This document shows positions 1 to 10,724 of a stretch of 64,000 nt of DNA, in pieces. The stretch is from Streptomyces antimycoticus (GTDB lineage Bacteria; Actinomycetota; Actinomycetes; Streptomycetales; Streptomycetaceae). Location of the stretch: assembly GCF_005405925.1 (NCBI RefSeq), contig NZ_BJHV01000001.1:3720001-3784000 (forward strand), written 5' to 3'. Position numbers and translations under genes: made by a program. Numbering within the stretch: the first letter of the stretch is position 1; every line of letters starts with the position of its first letter. The notes under the pieces are model-generated. The model worked only from the letters and a program-made list of their open reading frames with translations, did not search any database and was not told where the DNA came from.

Positions 1-430
1 CCGCCAGATAGCGCGGATCGACCGACTCCGGATTCGCCTCGGTCGTGACCTCGACCCCCTCGGCCAGCCCGAACTCCTCCCGGATCGCGCCGAGCATCCG
101 CCCGAGATCCGCCGCGGCGAGCAGGGTCGGGGTCCCGCCGCCGACGAAGACGGTCTCCACGGGCCGCGGGTCGTCGCCCAGCACCTTCCGCGCCAGCCGC
201 ACCTCCTCGACGACCTGCTCGGCGTAGTTGTCCCGCGAGGCGAGCACACCGCCGGAGCCGCGCAGCTCACTGGCGGTGTAGGTGTTGAAGTCGCAGTAGC
301 CGCAGCGGGTGGCGCAGTACGGCACATGCAGATAGAACCCCAGCGGCCGCCGCTCCGCCCCCGCCAAAGCGGTCGCGGGCAGTGCGCCGTCCTCGGGCAT
401 GGGCTCACCATCTGGCAGTACGGAAGGCAT
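1..430 (-). CDS. hemW: HemW-like radical SAM heme chaperone, partial (C-terminus outside window)
   Basis: This is the N-terminal part of a HemW/coproporphyrinogen III oxidase-like protein; the rest lies beyond base 1. The ATG at 430 gives a short leader and then a radical SAM cluster CxxxCxxC (Cys39, Cys43, Cys46), in which the three cysteines hold a 4Fe-4S cluster with S-adenosylmethionine. A GGGTP-type motif follows, as in the family. HemW proteins are cytosolic and are thought to deliver heme to client proteins; older annotations call them oxygen-independent coproporphyrinogen oxidases, but the HemW branch lacks that activity where tested. It is transcribed in the same direction as the phosphatase upstream, with about 110 bases between them. 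Family assignment is firm; the exact role is inferred from family. Confidence 0.88.
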   Translation of the reverse strand, partial: MPSVLPDGEPMPEDGALPATALAGAERRPLGFYLHVPYCATRCGYCDFNTYTASELRGSGGVLASRDNYAEQVVEEVRLARKVLGDDPRPVETVFVGGGTPTLLAAADLGRMLGAIREEFGLAEGVEVTTEANPESVDPRYLA

Positions 431-540
431 GCCCCCATTGTCCGTCACGGCCCGCGTCGCCCGGGACACGAGGTGCGGGCCCCGGAGCCCCGCGGCCCGC
501 CGGGCAAGGTCTCGCCGGAGCAGGCCTCGCCGGACGGCGC

Positions 541-2640
541 CTAGACCACCTTCAGGACCAGCATCGCCAGGTCGTCGTCCGGCGGCTCCGCCGCGAACTC
601 GTCCACCGCCTGCCGCACCCGCTCCGCGACCTCCCGCGCGCTCAGCCCCGCGCACAGCCCGAACGCCGCCGCCAGGCCGTCCTCGTCGTCGAACTGCCGG
701 TCGCCGGATCGGTGCTCCGTCACCCCGTCCGTCACACAGAGCAGTGTTTCCCCGGGCGCCAGATCGAACGATTCACTCTCGTACGTCACATCGTCCACAA
801 CGCCCAGCAGTATCTGCGGCGCCGCGACGGTCCGCACCTCGCCTTCGGGTCGCAGCACCAGCGGCAGTGGATGCCCCGCGCTGGCCAGCGTGCAGCGCAC
901 CCCTTCGCCCTCGCCCAGCGGCTCCAGCTCCCCGTACAGCAGCGACAGGAACCGCGCGACCCCGCCGCCCGCCGGGAGCCCCGTGCCGACCAGGCCGCCG
1001 TCCATCAGCTCCACGACCCCGACGGGGCCTCCCACGGCCTCCACACCGGCCGCCACGGCCTCCGCCGCGCCTTCGACCGCCTGTTCCACCGCCTCCTCGC
1101 CCAGAAGCTGGTTGAGCCGGTCCAGGACCTCTCCCACGCCGTATCCCTCGCGGGCGAGCAGCCGCAGCCAGGGCCGGACGAGGCCGGTCACCACGGCCGC
1201 CTCCGGGCCGTTTCCGCAGACGTCGCCCAGGACGAAGCACCAGCGGCCGTCACCGGCCGGGAAGACGTCGTAGAAGTCGCCCCCGGCCGTGATGTCGCCG
1301 GTCGGCTCGTACACGACCGCCGACTCGACGCCGGGGATGCGCGGGATGACGGACGGCAGCAGGCCGCGCTGCAGCACCCGGCTGATGGTCGCCTGCCGGG
1401 TGTAGCGGCGGGCGGAGGCGAGCGCCAGGGCGACGCGGCGGGCGAAGTCCTCGATCAGGCCGACCGCTTCGTCCGGCATCCGCACCAGCCCGGCCCGCCC
1501 GAGCAGCAGCGTGCCGAGCGCGCGGCCGCCCGCGACCAGCCGGCAGGCCAGGGCCGCGCCGCCGGGTCCGTACGCGGCGGGGTCGGCCGGCCAGGGCCAC
1601 TCCACGGCGCTGCCGCGGACGGCGGCGGGCACCTGGGGCGGCTCCTTCTCCAGCACCCGCCGCAGGCCCTCGATGCGCCCCTCGCTGGCGTGCCAGACGC
1701 GGGCCAGCCGCGGCGGGCCGCTCGTGGAGTCGAGCCAGATCGCGCACCAGTCGGCGAGCCGGGGCACCAGCAGCTGGCCGGCCAGCGAGGTCACCATGTC
1801 CTCGTCGAACTGCCCGGCCAGCAGGTCGGACGCCTCGGCGAGGAAGGAGAGCGCGCCGCGCTGGATCCAGTCGGGGTCCAGCCGGACGGGGGCGCGGCCC
1901 GGCGCGGGCGCGACGATCTCGACGGCCTCCTTACGGCCTTCACGGACGACTCCCGCGCCCTCGGGGACGGGGCCCAGTCCCTCGCGGACGGTCCCCGCGC
2001 CGAACCCGCCCTCGGGCTCGGCCACGGTGGCGGTCGCCGGGTCCATGGCGGCCGCGGCGTCCATGAAGCCCGAGCCCATGGCGCCCGTCCCCGCGTCGGC
2101 CGCGCTCGTGGGCGCCACCGCCATCTGGAACCACACCGACTTGGTCGCCCGCCGGTAGGTCGTCCCCCAGGACTCGGCGATCTCGGCCACCAGCCGCAGC
2201 CCGTGGCCACCGGCGTACTCCGGCCGCTCGTCCGGATCCGGCGGATCGCCGTTCACCGCCCGGGTGGGATGGTGATCGGTCACCTCCACGACCAGGGACG
2301 GTGGTTCGCCCTCGCGGTCGGACACATCGAGCGCACAGCTCACCTCGACGGCGGTGCCGGCGTGCACCACCGCGTTGGTGACCAGCTCGCTCACCAGCAG
2401 TACGGCCTCGTCCGCGACCCGTTCGGTGACCCGGTCGGCGGCCGGGACCTCGAGCGCGGCCCAGTCGGCGAGGGCGGCACGGACGAACCGGCGGGCTGCC
2501 GAGGCCGCGAGCGGAGTGCCGGGCAGGCTGACGCGTGCCGAGGCACTGGTACGAACGGGGCCGACCCCACCCCCGACCGGTAGAACAACCCCACCGCCCT
2601 CAACCGACCCACCAGGAGTGGCAGAAGATGACGTCCCCAC
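541..2640 (-). CDS. SpoIIE-family PP2C phosphatase with HATPase and GAF-like domains
   Basis: A 699-residue cytosolic regulator. Residues about 40-150 form an RsbW-like histidine-kinase ATPase domain with the N-box SELVTNAVVHA (Asn89). The middle (about 250-400) looks like a GAF sensor domain. Residues about 440-699 are a SpoIIE-type PP2C phosphatase with the metal-binding motifs GGDFYDVF (Asp455) and LGDVCGNG, then LLCVTDGVTE and a C-terminal DDDLAMLVL. Such proteins act on anti-anti-sigma factors, so a role in partner switching is likely, but no sigma or anti-sigma gene is adjacent. The PP2C domain carries an Ala/Glu/Gly-rich insertion of roughly 50 residues between its central motifs. The GTG start at 2640 has AGGAG seven bases upstream. 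Confidence 0.9.
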   Translation of the reverse strand: MGTSSSATPGGSVEGGGVVLPVGGGVGPVRTSASARVSLPGTPLAASAARRFVRAALADWAALEVPAADRVTERVADEAVLLVSELVTNAVVHAGTAVEVSCALDVSDREGEPPSLVVEVTDHHPTRAVNGDPPDPDERPEYAGGHGLRLVAEIAESWGTTYRRATKSVWFQMAVAPTSAADAGTGAMGSGFMDAAAAMDPATATVAEPEGGFGAGTVREGLGPVPEGAGVVREGRKEAVEIVAPAPGRAPVRLDPDWIQRGALSFLAEASDLLAGQFDEDMVTSLAGQLLVPRLADWCAIWLDSTSGPPRLARVWHASEGRIEGLRRVLEKEPPQVPAAVRGSAVEWPWPADPAAYGPGGAALACRLVAGGRALGTLLLGRAGLVRMPDEAVGLIEDFARRVALALASARRYTRQATISRVLQRGLLPSVIPRIPGVESAVVYEPTGDITAGGDFYDVFPAGDGRWCFVLGDVCGNGPEAAVVTGLVRPWLRLLAREGYGVGEVLDRLNQLLGEEAVEQAVEGAAEAVAAGVEAVGGPVGVVELMDGGLVGTGLPAGGGVARFLSLLYGELEPLGEGEGVRCTLASAGHPLPLVLRPEGEVRTVAAPQILLGVVDDVTYESESFDLAPGETLLCVTDGVTEHRSGDRQFDDEDGLAAAFGLCAGLSAREVAERVRQAVDEFAAEPPDDDLAMLVLKVV

Positions 2641-2825
2641 TGTGCGGCTCCTGAAGAAGCTCCGTCATAACGCCGTATCCATAACCGTATCCGGCACGGA
2701 CAGAGTGACAGACGGACCGCCCTCATATGCACCGGGTTACGCAAGTGAACCGCGATAAGGGGAAAATTCATGTGTTCGGCGGGCCGGTCAACCTGAAATC
2801 TGGTGCGGAGTCGTATCCTTGGCTG

Positions 2826-4715
<1,890 letters not shown>

Positions 4716-4863
4716 GGCATCCTCCGGGGCCCGCCTCATTGCTTGGTGACTCGCGAGTAACCTTCGAGTGGTGATCAGAGTAGGGGCCGAATCCTTACCG
4801 CGTAAGGGGGTCCGCGTCACGTTGTTCTCACGAGATGCCCAAGCGGTTCCCCCGCACACAGCA

Positions 4864-4890
4864 GGCCCGGCGCAACCATCACGCCGGGCC
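4864..4890 (-). terminator. intrinsic terminator-like hairpin after lepA
   Basis: A perfect 9-bp stem GGCCCGGCG/CGCCGGGCC with a 9-base loop lies about 70 bases past the lepA stop. There is no strong U-run, which is usual for Streptomyces terminators. Confidence 0.7.
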
Positions 4891-4961
4891 CGCTGACCAC
4901 ACTCGCTCCGTGGGCTCCGCCCTCACCTCTGCCAGGGCTCCGCGCCCGACCGGGGCGGCTG

Positions 4962-6839
4962 CTACTTCTTCGCCTTGGCGTCCTTACCGTCGGAGTCGGA
5001 GGACAGCACCGCGATGAAGGCCTCCTGCGGGACCTCCACGTTGCCGACCATCTTCATCCGCTTCTTGCCTTCCTTCTGCTTCTCCAGCAGCTTCCGCTTA
5101 CGGGAGATGTCACCGCCGTAGCACTTGGCGAGGACGTCCTTACGGATGGCACGGACCGTCTCACGGGCGATGACCCGGGAGCCGATGGCCGCCTGGATGG
5201 GCACCTCGAAGTTCTGCCGCGGGATGAGCTCGCGCAACTTGGCGACCAGCCGGACGCCGTACGCGTACGCCTTGTCCTTATGGGTGATCGCGGAGAACGC
5301 GTCCACCTTGTCGCCGTGCAGCAGGATGTCGACCTTGACCAGGTCCGAGGTCTGCTCACCGGTGGGCTCGTAGTCGAGCGAGGCATAGCCGCGGGTCTTG
5401 GACTTCAGCTGGTCGAAGAAGTCGAAGACGACCTCGGCCAACGGCAGGGTGTAGCGGATCTCGACCCGGTCCTCGGAGAGGTAGTCCATGCCGAGCAGCA
5501 CCCCGCGGCGGTTCTGGCACAGCTCCATGATCGCGCCGATGAACTCGCTCGGGGCGAGGATCGTGCCCCGGACGACCGGCTCGTGCACCGTGTCGATCTT
5601 GCCCACGGGGAACTCGCTGGGGTTGGTCACCGTGTGCTCGCTGCCGTCCTCCATCTCCACCCGGTAGACCACATTGGGTGCGGTGGCGATCAGGTCGAGA
5701 TTGAATTCGCGCTCCAGGCGCTCACGGATGACCTCCAGGTGCAGCAGCCCGAGGAAGCCGACGCGGAAGCCGAAGCCGAGAGCGGCCGAGGTCTCCGGTT
5801 CGTAGACCAGCGCGGCATCGTTGAGCTGCAGCTTGTCCAGGGCCTCACGCAGCTCCGGATAGTCGGAGCCGTCCAGCGGATACAGCCCCGAGAACACCAT
5901 CGGCTTCGGGTCCTTGTAACCGCCCAGAGCCTCCTGCGCACCACGGGTGACCTGGGTGATCGTGTCACCGACCTTGGACTGACGGACGTCCTTCACACCG
6001 GTGATCAGATAGCCCACCTCGCCCACGGACAGCCCGTCGGCCGGGGTCATCTCCGGGGAGTTGGTGCCGATCTCCAGCAGCTCATGGGCGGCGCCGGTGG
6101 ACATCATCTTGATCCGCTCGCGCTTGCTGAGCGTGCCGTCGACGACCTTCACATAGGTCACCACGCCCCGGTAGGCGTCATAGACGGAGTCGAAGATCAT
6201 CGCGCGGGCGGGGGCGTCATAGACGCCCACCGGGGACGGTACGAGCTCGACGACCCGGTCCAGCAGCTCGGCCACGCCCTCGCCGGTCTTCGCGGAGACC
6301 CTGAGCACCTCGGAGGTGTCGCAGCCGATCAGATGGGCCAGCTCGGCGGCGTACTTCTCGGGCTGGGCGGCGGGCAGGTCGATCTTGTTGAGGACCGGGA
6401 TGATCGTGAGGTCGTTCTCCATCGCCAGATAGAGGTTGGCGAGGGTCTGGGCCTCGATGCCCTGGGCCGCGTCGACCAGCAGGATGCAGCCCTCACAGGC
6501 GGCGAGGGAGCGCGAGACCTCATAGGTGAAGTCCACATGGCCGGGGGTATCGATCATGTTGAGGATATGGGTGGCCGGCTCGCCGCCCTCGTCCTTCGTC
6601 GGCGCCCAGGGCAGCCGGACCGCCTGGGACTTGATCGTGATGCCGCGCTCGCGCTCGATGTCCATGCGGTCGAGGTACTGCGAGCGCATCTGCCGCTGAT
6701 CAACCACACCGGTCAGCTGGAGCATGCGGTCGGCGAGCGTCGACTTGCCGTGGTCGATGTGCGCGATGATGCAGAAGTTACGGATCAGAGCCGGATCGGT
6801 ACGGCTAGGCTCCGGCACATTGGTAGGGGTCGCGGGCAC
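4962..6839 (-). CDS. lepA: elongation factor 4 (LepA), ribosome back-translocase GTPase
   Basis: A 625-residue translational GTPase. The G1 P-loop AHIDHGKST is at residues 26-34, followed by the switch [10 protein letters not shown] and NKIDLP motifs, EF-G-like domains, and the lysine-rich LepA-specific C-terminal domain ending GKDAKAKK. LepA binds stalled or mistranslocated ribosomes and helps translation initiation and elongation under ionic stress. The open frame runs to 6998, but the GTG at 6839 gives the usual Streptomyces N-terminus [20 protein letters not shown]. It is divergent from rpsT; the roughly 240-base gap should hold both promoters. Confidence 0.97.
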   Translation of the reverse strand: MPATPTNVPEPSRTDPALIRNFCIIAHIDHGKSTLADRMLQLTGVVDQRQMRSQYLDRMDIERERGITIKSQAVRLPWAPTKDEGGEPATHILNMIDTPGHVDFTYEVSRSLAACEGCILLVDAAQGIEAQTLANLYLAMENDLTIIPVLNKIDLPAAQPEKYAAELAHLIGCDTSEVLRVSAKTGEGVAELLDRVVELVPSPVGVYDAPARAMIFDSVYDAYRGVVTYVKVVDGTLSKRERIKMMSTGAAHELLEIGTNSPEMTPADGLSVGEVGYLITGVKDVRQSKVGDTITQVTRGAQEALGGYKDPKPMVFSGLYPLDGSDYPELREALDKLQLNDAALVYEPETSAALGFGFRVGFLGLLHLEVIRERLEREFNLDLIATAPNVVYRVEMEDGSEHTVTNPSEFPVGKIDTVHEPVVRGTILAPSEFIGAIMELCQNRRGVLLGMDYLSEDRVEIRYTLPLAEVVFDFFDQLKSKTRGYASLDYEPTGEQTSDLVKVDILLHGDKVDAFSAITHKDKAYAYGVRLVAKLRELIPRQNFEVPIQAAIGSRVIARETVRAIRKDVLAKCYGGDISRKRKLLEKQKEGKKRMKMVGNVEVPQEAFIAVLSSDSDGKDAKAKK

Positions 6840-7077
6840 GCAGGGTCCTGTGTCTAGGCGGGACGCGGTGTTATCGGTATGGGTCAGTCCCGTCCATGGT
6901 CCCATGAATGGCGACCTCTTCCGGGTTTGGGACGCCATGGACCCTGCTGGTAACCTGGCCGACTGTGTCTCATGCCCCTCGCTGACGGACATCTCCATGG
7001 ACTCTCATGGACACCTCCGCGGGCACGGACGCACACCGAAGCAAGCGAAACCCAACGAACCTGCGAAGGCTTTCTAC

Positions 7078-7344
7078 GTGGCGAACATCAAGTCCCAGAT
7101 CAAGCGGAACAAGACGAACGAGAAGGCGCGCCAGCGCAACAAGGCGGTCAAGTCCGAGCTGAAGACCGCCATCCGCCGCACCCGTGAGGCCGTGGCCGCC
7201 GGTGACGCCGAGAAGGCCACCGAAGCCGCCCGCGCCGCCGCGCGCAAGCTCGACAAGGCCGTCAGCAAGGGTGTTCTGCACAAGAACAACGCCGCCAACA
7301 AGAAGTCGGCGATCGCCCAGCAGGTCGCCGGCCTCAAGGGCTGA
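7078..7344 (+). CDS. rpsT: 30S ribosomal protein S20
   Basis: An 88-residue, strongly basic protein beginning [11 protein letters not shown] and ending QQVAGLKG, with the Lys/Arg/Ala-rich helices typical of bS20, a primary 16S rRNA binding protein. The start is GTG at 7078, preceded by GAAGG. Any longer frame from 6724 is a read-through of the lepA promoter region and is not supported. rpsT facing lepA is a standard actinobacterial arrangement. Confidence 0.97.
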   Translation: MANIKSQIKRNKTNEKARQRNKAVKSELKTAIRRTREAVAAGDAEKATEAARAAARKLDKAVSKGVLHKNNAANKKSAIAQQVAGLKG

Positions 7345-7448
7345 CACCCTCCCGGCCGATCTCGAAGGCTGACCCTTCCGGGGCACACCGCCCCACCCCG
7401 CCGCCGGTTTGGGCACAGCGGTCCCTCTCACCCGCTCCGATCGGCAGC

Positions 7449-7521
7449 CGAGAGCTTCTTCAGCTCTCTCAGCGGCACCGCGCCGCACGCGGCCTGCGTT
7501 CGCCACGCGGGTGCGGCGCAC
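7449..7521. other. structured gap after rpsT (two hairpins)
   Basis: The 260-base gap between rpsT and the next gene holds no convincing gene. It contains a hairpin with arms GAGAGCT/AGCTCTC (about 7449-7468) and a larger GC-rich hairpin (about 7476-7521, arms related to GCGCCGCAC/GTGCGGCGC), ahead of the strong terminator at 7537. These may be weak terminators or mRNA-protecting 3' structures. Confidence 0.4.
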
Positions 7522-7536
7522 TCGATCGACACGAAG

Positions 7537-7574
7537 GCCCCGCGCCTGTCCTTTCCCCAAGGACAGGGCGGGGC
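7537..7574 (+). terminator. strong intrinsic terminator downstream of rpsT
   Basis: A 16-bp stem, GCCCCGC plus CCTGTCCTT paired with AAGGACAGG plus GCGGGGC, with one bulged G at 7544, a TCCCC loop and a short T run at 7575-7577. It closes the rpsT transcript and insulates the next gene, whose -10 lies 18 bases downstream. Confidence 0.85.
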
Positions 7575-7592
7575 TTTCGCGGTTAATTCGGG

Positions 7593-7598
7593 TATGTT
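7593..7598 (+). promoter_or_regulatory. predicted -10 element for a leaderless transcript
   Basis: TATGTT fits the actinobacterial -10 consensus TANNNT and sits six bases before the ATG at 7605, so transcription would begin at the start codon. There is no Shine-Dalgarno sequence upstream of that ATG. No clear -35 is visible. Confidence 0.5.
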
Positions 7599-7604
7599 CA
7601 CGTC

Positions 7605-8608
7605 ATGTCGACACCGGGGGAAACACCCAATCCGTACGGCCCGCCGCAGCCGCCCCAACCCCCTCAGCCGAGCCCACCGCAGAGCGCGCCGCAGAACCCT
7701 CCGCAAAGTGCACCGCAGAACCCCCCGCCGGAGATTCTGTCGCAGGGGCGCCAGGAATCACCGCCGGGACCGCCGCAGAACCCGCCGCCCGGCCCGTACG
7801 GTCAGGTGCCGCCTCAGCCCCAGACGCCGCAGCACCATCCGTACACGTACGCCCAGCCGACGATGCCGTCCATCCCCCTGGGCGGTGGGTACGGGCCGAT
7901 GGGCATGCCCCCGGGCCGCCGCCCACCGGCCCCGGAGGCGGCGGCAAGGGCTGGCTGTGGGGGCTGGGCGGGGCCGTCGTCGCCTCGGCGGTCTGGGCCG
8001 GGGTGCTGTTCGCCACCGGAGGGTTCGAGGACGAGACGAAGGCCGATCTCGCGGGCTACCGCTATCGGACCAATCTGTGCACCCCGACGGATACCCAGCC
8101 CTTCGAGGACGCCGGGTACGAGCAGAAGGACGAGAGCGGGTCGTCGTCGACATCGACCTCGAACCCGCAGCACAGCAGCTCCGAGAACGCCGCGCTGGAC
8201 TCGATGACCTGCAATATCGACTTCGAGCCGAGCGGCTCGAGCAGCAGCGACTACTCCTCGGTCTGGCTCTACACCACCGCCTCGCTGCACAAGAAGACCA
8301 ACCCCGGGCCGGAGTTCGAGGCCCAGTACCGGTCGTACGAGGACCAGAAGACGTCCACGTACAGCTACGAGGTGAGCCCGGTCAGCGGGCTGGGCGACGA
8401 AGCGTATGTGGTGAAGCAGAACAACAGCAGCAGCTCCAACACCGGCGCCTATGTGATCCTCGCCGTGCGGGAGGGCTGGATGACCTATCAGTCGACCTGG
8501 TCGCAGTACGTGTCGTCCTCGTCCAACGGCTCGGCCAAGACGCCCGAGGAAGCCACCGAGCTGCTCAAGAAGAGCGCCAAGGCGACGCTGGAGAAGATGA
8601 AGGAGTAG
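7605..8608 (+). pseudogene. proline-rich single-pass membrane protein, broken by a one-base frameshift
   Basis: Two overlapping frames make one gene. From the ATG at 7605 the first frame encodes a Pro/Gln-rich cytoplasmic tail (PPQPPQPP, SAPQNPPQSAPQNPP, then GGGYGPMGMPPG). A second frame then continues PPTGPGGGGKGWLWGLGG, a membrane segment (about VVASAVWAGVLFATG) and a Ser-rich outer domain with two cysteines, ending KATLEKMKE at 8608. The joint lies at about 7905-7925 in the run CCCCCGGGCCGCCGCCC: one added C restores a 334-codon gene. The span is one base short of a multiple of three. The fold and function are unknown; the layout (Pro-rich tail, one TM, secreted domain) is common for Streptomyces envelope proteins. 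It may be a sequencing error rather than true decay. Confidence 0.7.
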
Positions 8609-8676
8609 CTCGCGGGGCCGGGCCGGGGCCGCCGCTCCGATCGGATGCGTCCTGTACGCGGCGACTCGGCCAGGGC

Positions 8677-9672
8677 CTACGGCTGACCTCGGCCCGCCCG
8701 GGCGGCGCGGACGATCGTGACGACCGCCTTCTCCAGGGCGTACGCCGGATCGTCTCCGCCGCCCTTGACCCCCGCGTCGGCCTCGGCGACGGCGCGCAGC
8801 GCGACCGCCACTCCATCCGCCGACCAGCCACGCATCTGCTGCCGCACCCGGTCTATCTTCCAGGGCGGCATGCCCAGCTCACGGGCGAGATCGCCGGGGC
8901 GGGCGTTACGCGGTGCGGAAGCCAGCTTGCCGATGGCGCGGACGCCCTGGGCCAGGGCGCTGGTGATCAGCACCGGCGGCACCCCGGTGGAGACGGCCCA
9001 GCGCAGCGCCTCCAGCGCCTCGGCCGCGCGGCCCTCGACGGCGCGGTCGGCGACGGTGAAGCTGGATGCCTCGGCGCGGCCGGTGTAGTAACGGGCGACG
9101 ATGGCTTCGTCGATCGTGCCCTCGACATCGGCCACGAGCTGGGAGACCGCGCTGGCCAGCTCGCGCAGATCGCTCCCGATGGCGTCGACCAGGGCCTGGC
9201 AGGCCTCGGGGGTGGCGGACCGGCCGGTGGCGCGGAACTCCGAGCGCACAAACGCCAGTCGGTCGGCGGGCTTGGTCATCTTCGGGCAGGCGACCTCGCG
9301 CGCCCCGGCCTTACGGGCGGCGTCGAGCAGCCCCTTGCCCTTGGCCCCGCCCGCGTGCAGCAGCACCAGCGTGATCTCCTCGGCGGGGGTGCCGAGATAG
9401 CCCTTCACGTCCTTGATCGTGTCGGCCGACAGATCCTGTGCGTTCCGCACCACGACCACCTTGCGCTCGGCGAAGAGCGAGGGGCTGGTGAGCTCGGCGA
9501 GGGTGCCGGGCTGGAGCGCGTCGGGCGTCAGGTCGCGCACATCGGTGTCGGGGTCGGCCGCGCGGGCAGCCGCCACCACCTGCTGCACGGCGCGGTCGAG
9601 CAGCAGCTCCTCCTGGCCCACGGCGAGCGTCACGGGGGCGAGCGGATCGTCGGTCGTCGTCTTCCTGGCCAT
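8677..9672 (-). CDS. holA: DNA polymerase III delta subunit (clamp loader)
   Basis: A 331-residue protein of the HolA family, the clamp-loader subunit that opens the beta clamp. It starts MARKTTTDDPLAPVTLAVGQEELLLD; the GxEELLLD segment and the later LFAERKVVVVRNA and LHAGGAKGKGLLDA segments are typical of the actinobacterial delta fold. The C-terminal collar domain contains LARELGMPPWKIDRVRQQ. The ATG at 9672 is chosen because upstream codons read into the intergenic region shared with the divergent small gene at 9727. In many Streptomyces holA sits next to comEC; here about 8 kb of other genes separate them. Confidence 0.93.
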   Translation of the reverse strand: MARKTTTDDPLAPVTLAVGQEELLLDRAVQQVVAAARAADPDTDVRDLTPDALQPGTLAELTSPSLFAERKVVVVRNAQDLSADTIKDVKGYLGTPAEEITLVLLHAGGAKGKGLLDAARKAGAREVACPKMTKPADRLAFVRSEFRATGRSATPEACQALVDAIGSDLRELASAVSQLVADVEGTIDEAIVARYYTGRAEASSFTVADRAVEGRAAEALEALRWAVSTGVPPVLITSALAQGVRAIGKLASAPRNARPGDLARELGMPPWKIDRVRQQMRGWSADGVAVALRAVAEADAGVKGGGDDPAYALEKAVVTIVRAARAGRGQP

Positions 9673-9726
9673 CGCGGTCCAGCATCCCACGGACCACCGA
9701 CAGCCCCGCCGCGTGCCGCCGCCCGG

Positions 9727-10005
9727 ATGTCCGACAATGTTCCGGTGATCGATGAAGGACTGACCGGCGCCCGGCACATCCTGGTGCTGCCCGACCGCGA
9801 CGCCGCGGAGGAGGTGGCCGAGGCGCTGCCGGAGCGCTTCGGCATTGCCCAGGAGCCCCAGCTGGTGCGGGACGCGCTGGCGGGCGAGGACGATGCCGAG
9901 GACGCCCAGTGGCTGGTGGTGATCGAGGACCCGGCCGGGGGTCTGGACCCGGCGGCGCTGGAGGCGTTCGCGGACGAGTACGAGGGCTGGCTGGAGGCCG
10001 AATAG
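9727..10005 (+). CDS. small acidic conserved hypothetical protein
   Basis: A 92-residue, strongly acidic protein (MSDNVPVIDEGLTGARHIL... ending GWLEAE). It has no cysteine cluster, signal peptide or membrane segment. The central segment HILVLPDRDAAEEVAEALPERFG and the acidic C-terminal half suggest a small soluble alpha/beta protein. It is divergent from holA with 54 bases between start codons, so the two share a promoter region. I do not recognise a named family; codon use is typical of the neighbours, so it is probably real. Function unknown. Confidence 0.7.
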   Translation: MSDNVPVIDEGLTGARHILVLPDRDAAEEVAEALPERFGIAQEPQLVRDALAGEDDAEDAQWLVVIEDPAGGLDPAALEAFADEYEGWLEAE

Positions 10006-10088
10006 CCTCGCGCCCGGCCAGGGTCATGGCTCATCGTGGTCAGGGAAGATGGCCACTGAGGGCGGTCGCTGAAGAGGGGGTTCCAAGG

Positions 10089-10631
10089 ATGAATGGGACA
10101 GTGACGGCAGTGAGCAGCAACGGCGAGTACTCGTTCACCAAGCCGAACCGGGACGGCATCACGCTGCTCGCCGGCCTCGGTGTCGAGGGCGACGTACACG
10201 CCGGTGTGACGGTCAAGCACCGCTCACGCGTCGCCCAGGACCCCACCCAGCCGAATCTGCGCCAAGTCCACCTCATCCATGAAGAGCTCTTCGCCGAGGT
10301 CGGTGCGGAGGGATTCACGGTGGTGCCCGGCGACCTCGGCGAGAACATCACCACCAGCGGCATCGATCTGCTCGGCCTGCCGGTCGGCACGCTCTTGCGC
10401 ATCGGCGATGACGCGGTGCTGGAGGTGACCGGCCTCCGCAATCCCTGTCTGCAGATCGACAACTTCCACAACGGGCTCCTGAAGCAGGTCGTCGGCCGCG
10501 ATGAGGCCGGGAACATCGTGCGCAAGGCCGGAATCATGAGCATCGTGAAGGAGGGCGGCACGGTACGCCCGGGCGACACGATCACGGCAGAACTCCCCAC
10601 CGGCCCCCACCGCCCCCTGGACCGGGTCTGA
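10089..10631 (+). CDS. MOSC domain-containing protein
   Basis: A 180-residue MOSC-domain protein (the C-terminal fold of molybdenum cofactor sulfurase). The conserved cysteine is in LRNPCLQIDNF, and GDLGENITTSGIDLLGLPVGT matches the family motif GxxGENI. Stand-alone MOSC proteins such as YiiM act with molybdenum enzymes that reduce N-hydroxylated compounds, but the redox partner is not seen here. The start ATG at 10089 has GAGGGGG eight bases upstream; the longer frame from 9909 is a run-in from the preceding gene. Confidence 0.9.
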   Translation: MNGTVTAVSSNGEYSFTKPNRDGITLLAGLGVEGDVHAGVTVKHRSRVAQDPTQPNLRQVHLIHEELFAEVGAEGFTVVPGDLGENITTSGIDLLGLPVGTLLRIGDDAVLEVTGLRNPCLQIDNFHNGLLKQVVGRDEAGNIVRKAGIMSIVKEGGTVRPGDTITAELPTGPHRPLDRV

Positions 10632-10724
10632 CGGCTTCCCGGCGGGGCGGGATCGTCCTGGGCTCTCTTCCGGAGGCGCTCAAATTCCCGTGCGCGACAT
10701 CGGGCCGGGTCCCACACTGCGGGC

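Noticed and set aside
4716..4859. Longer N-terminus of the acyl-CoA synthetase
   Set aside because: The extra codons lack a ribosome binding site, whereas GTG 4715 has a good one and gives a standard start.
7409..8608. Single longer gene in one frame from 7409
   Set aside because: Its first half runs through the terminator and encodes random Ala/Pro/Arg sequence; the natural Pro/Gln-rich tail is in the other frame from 7605.
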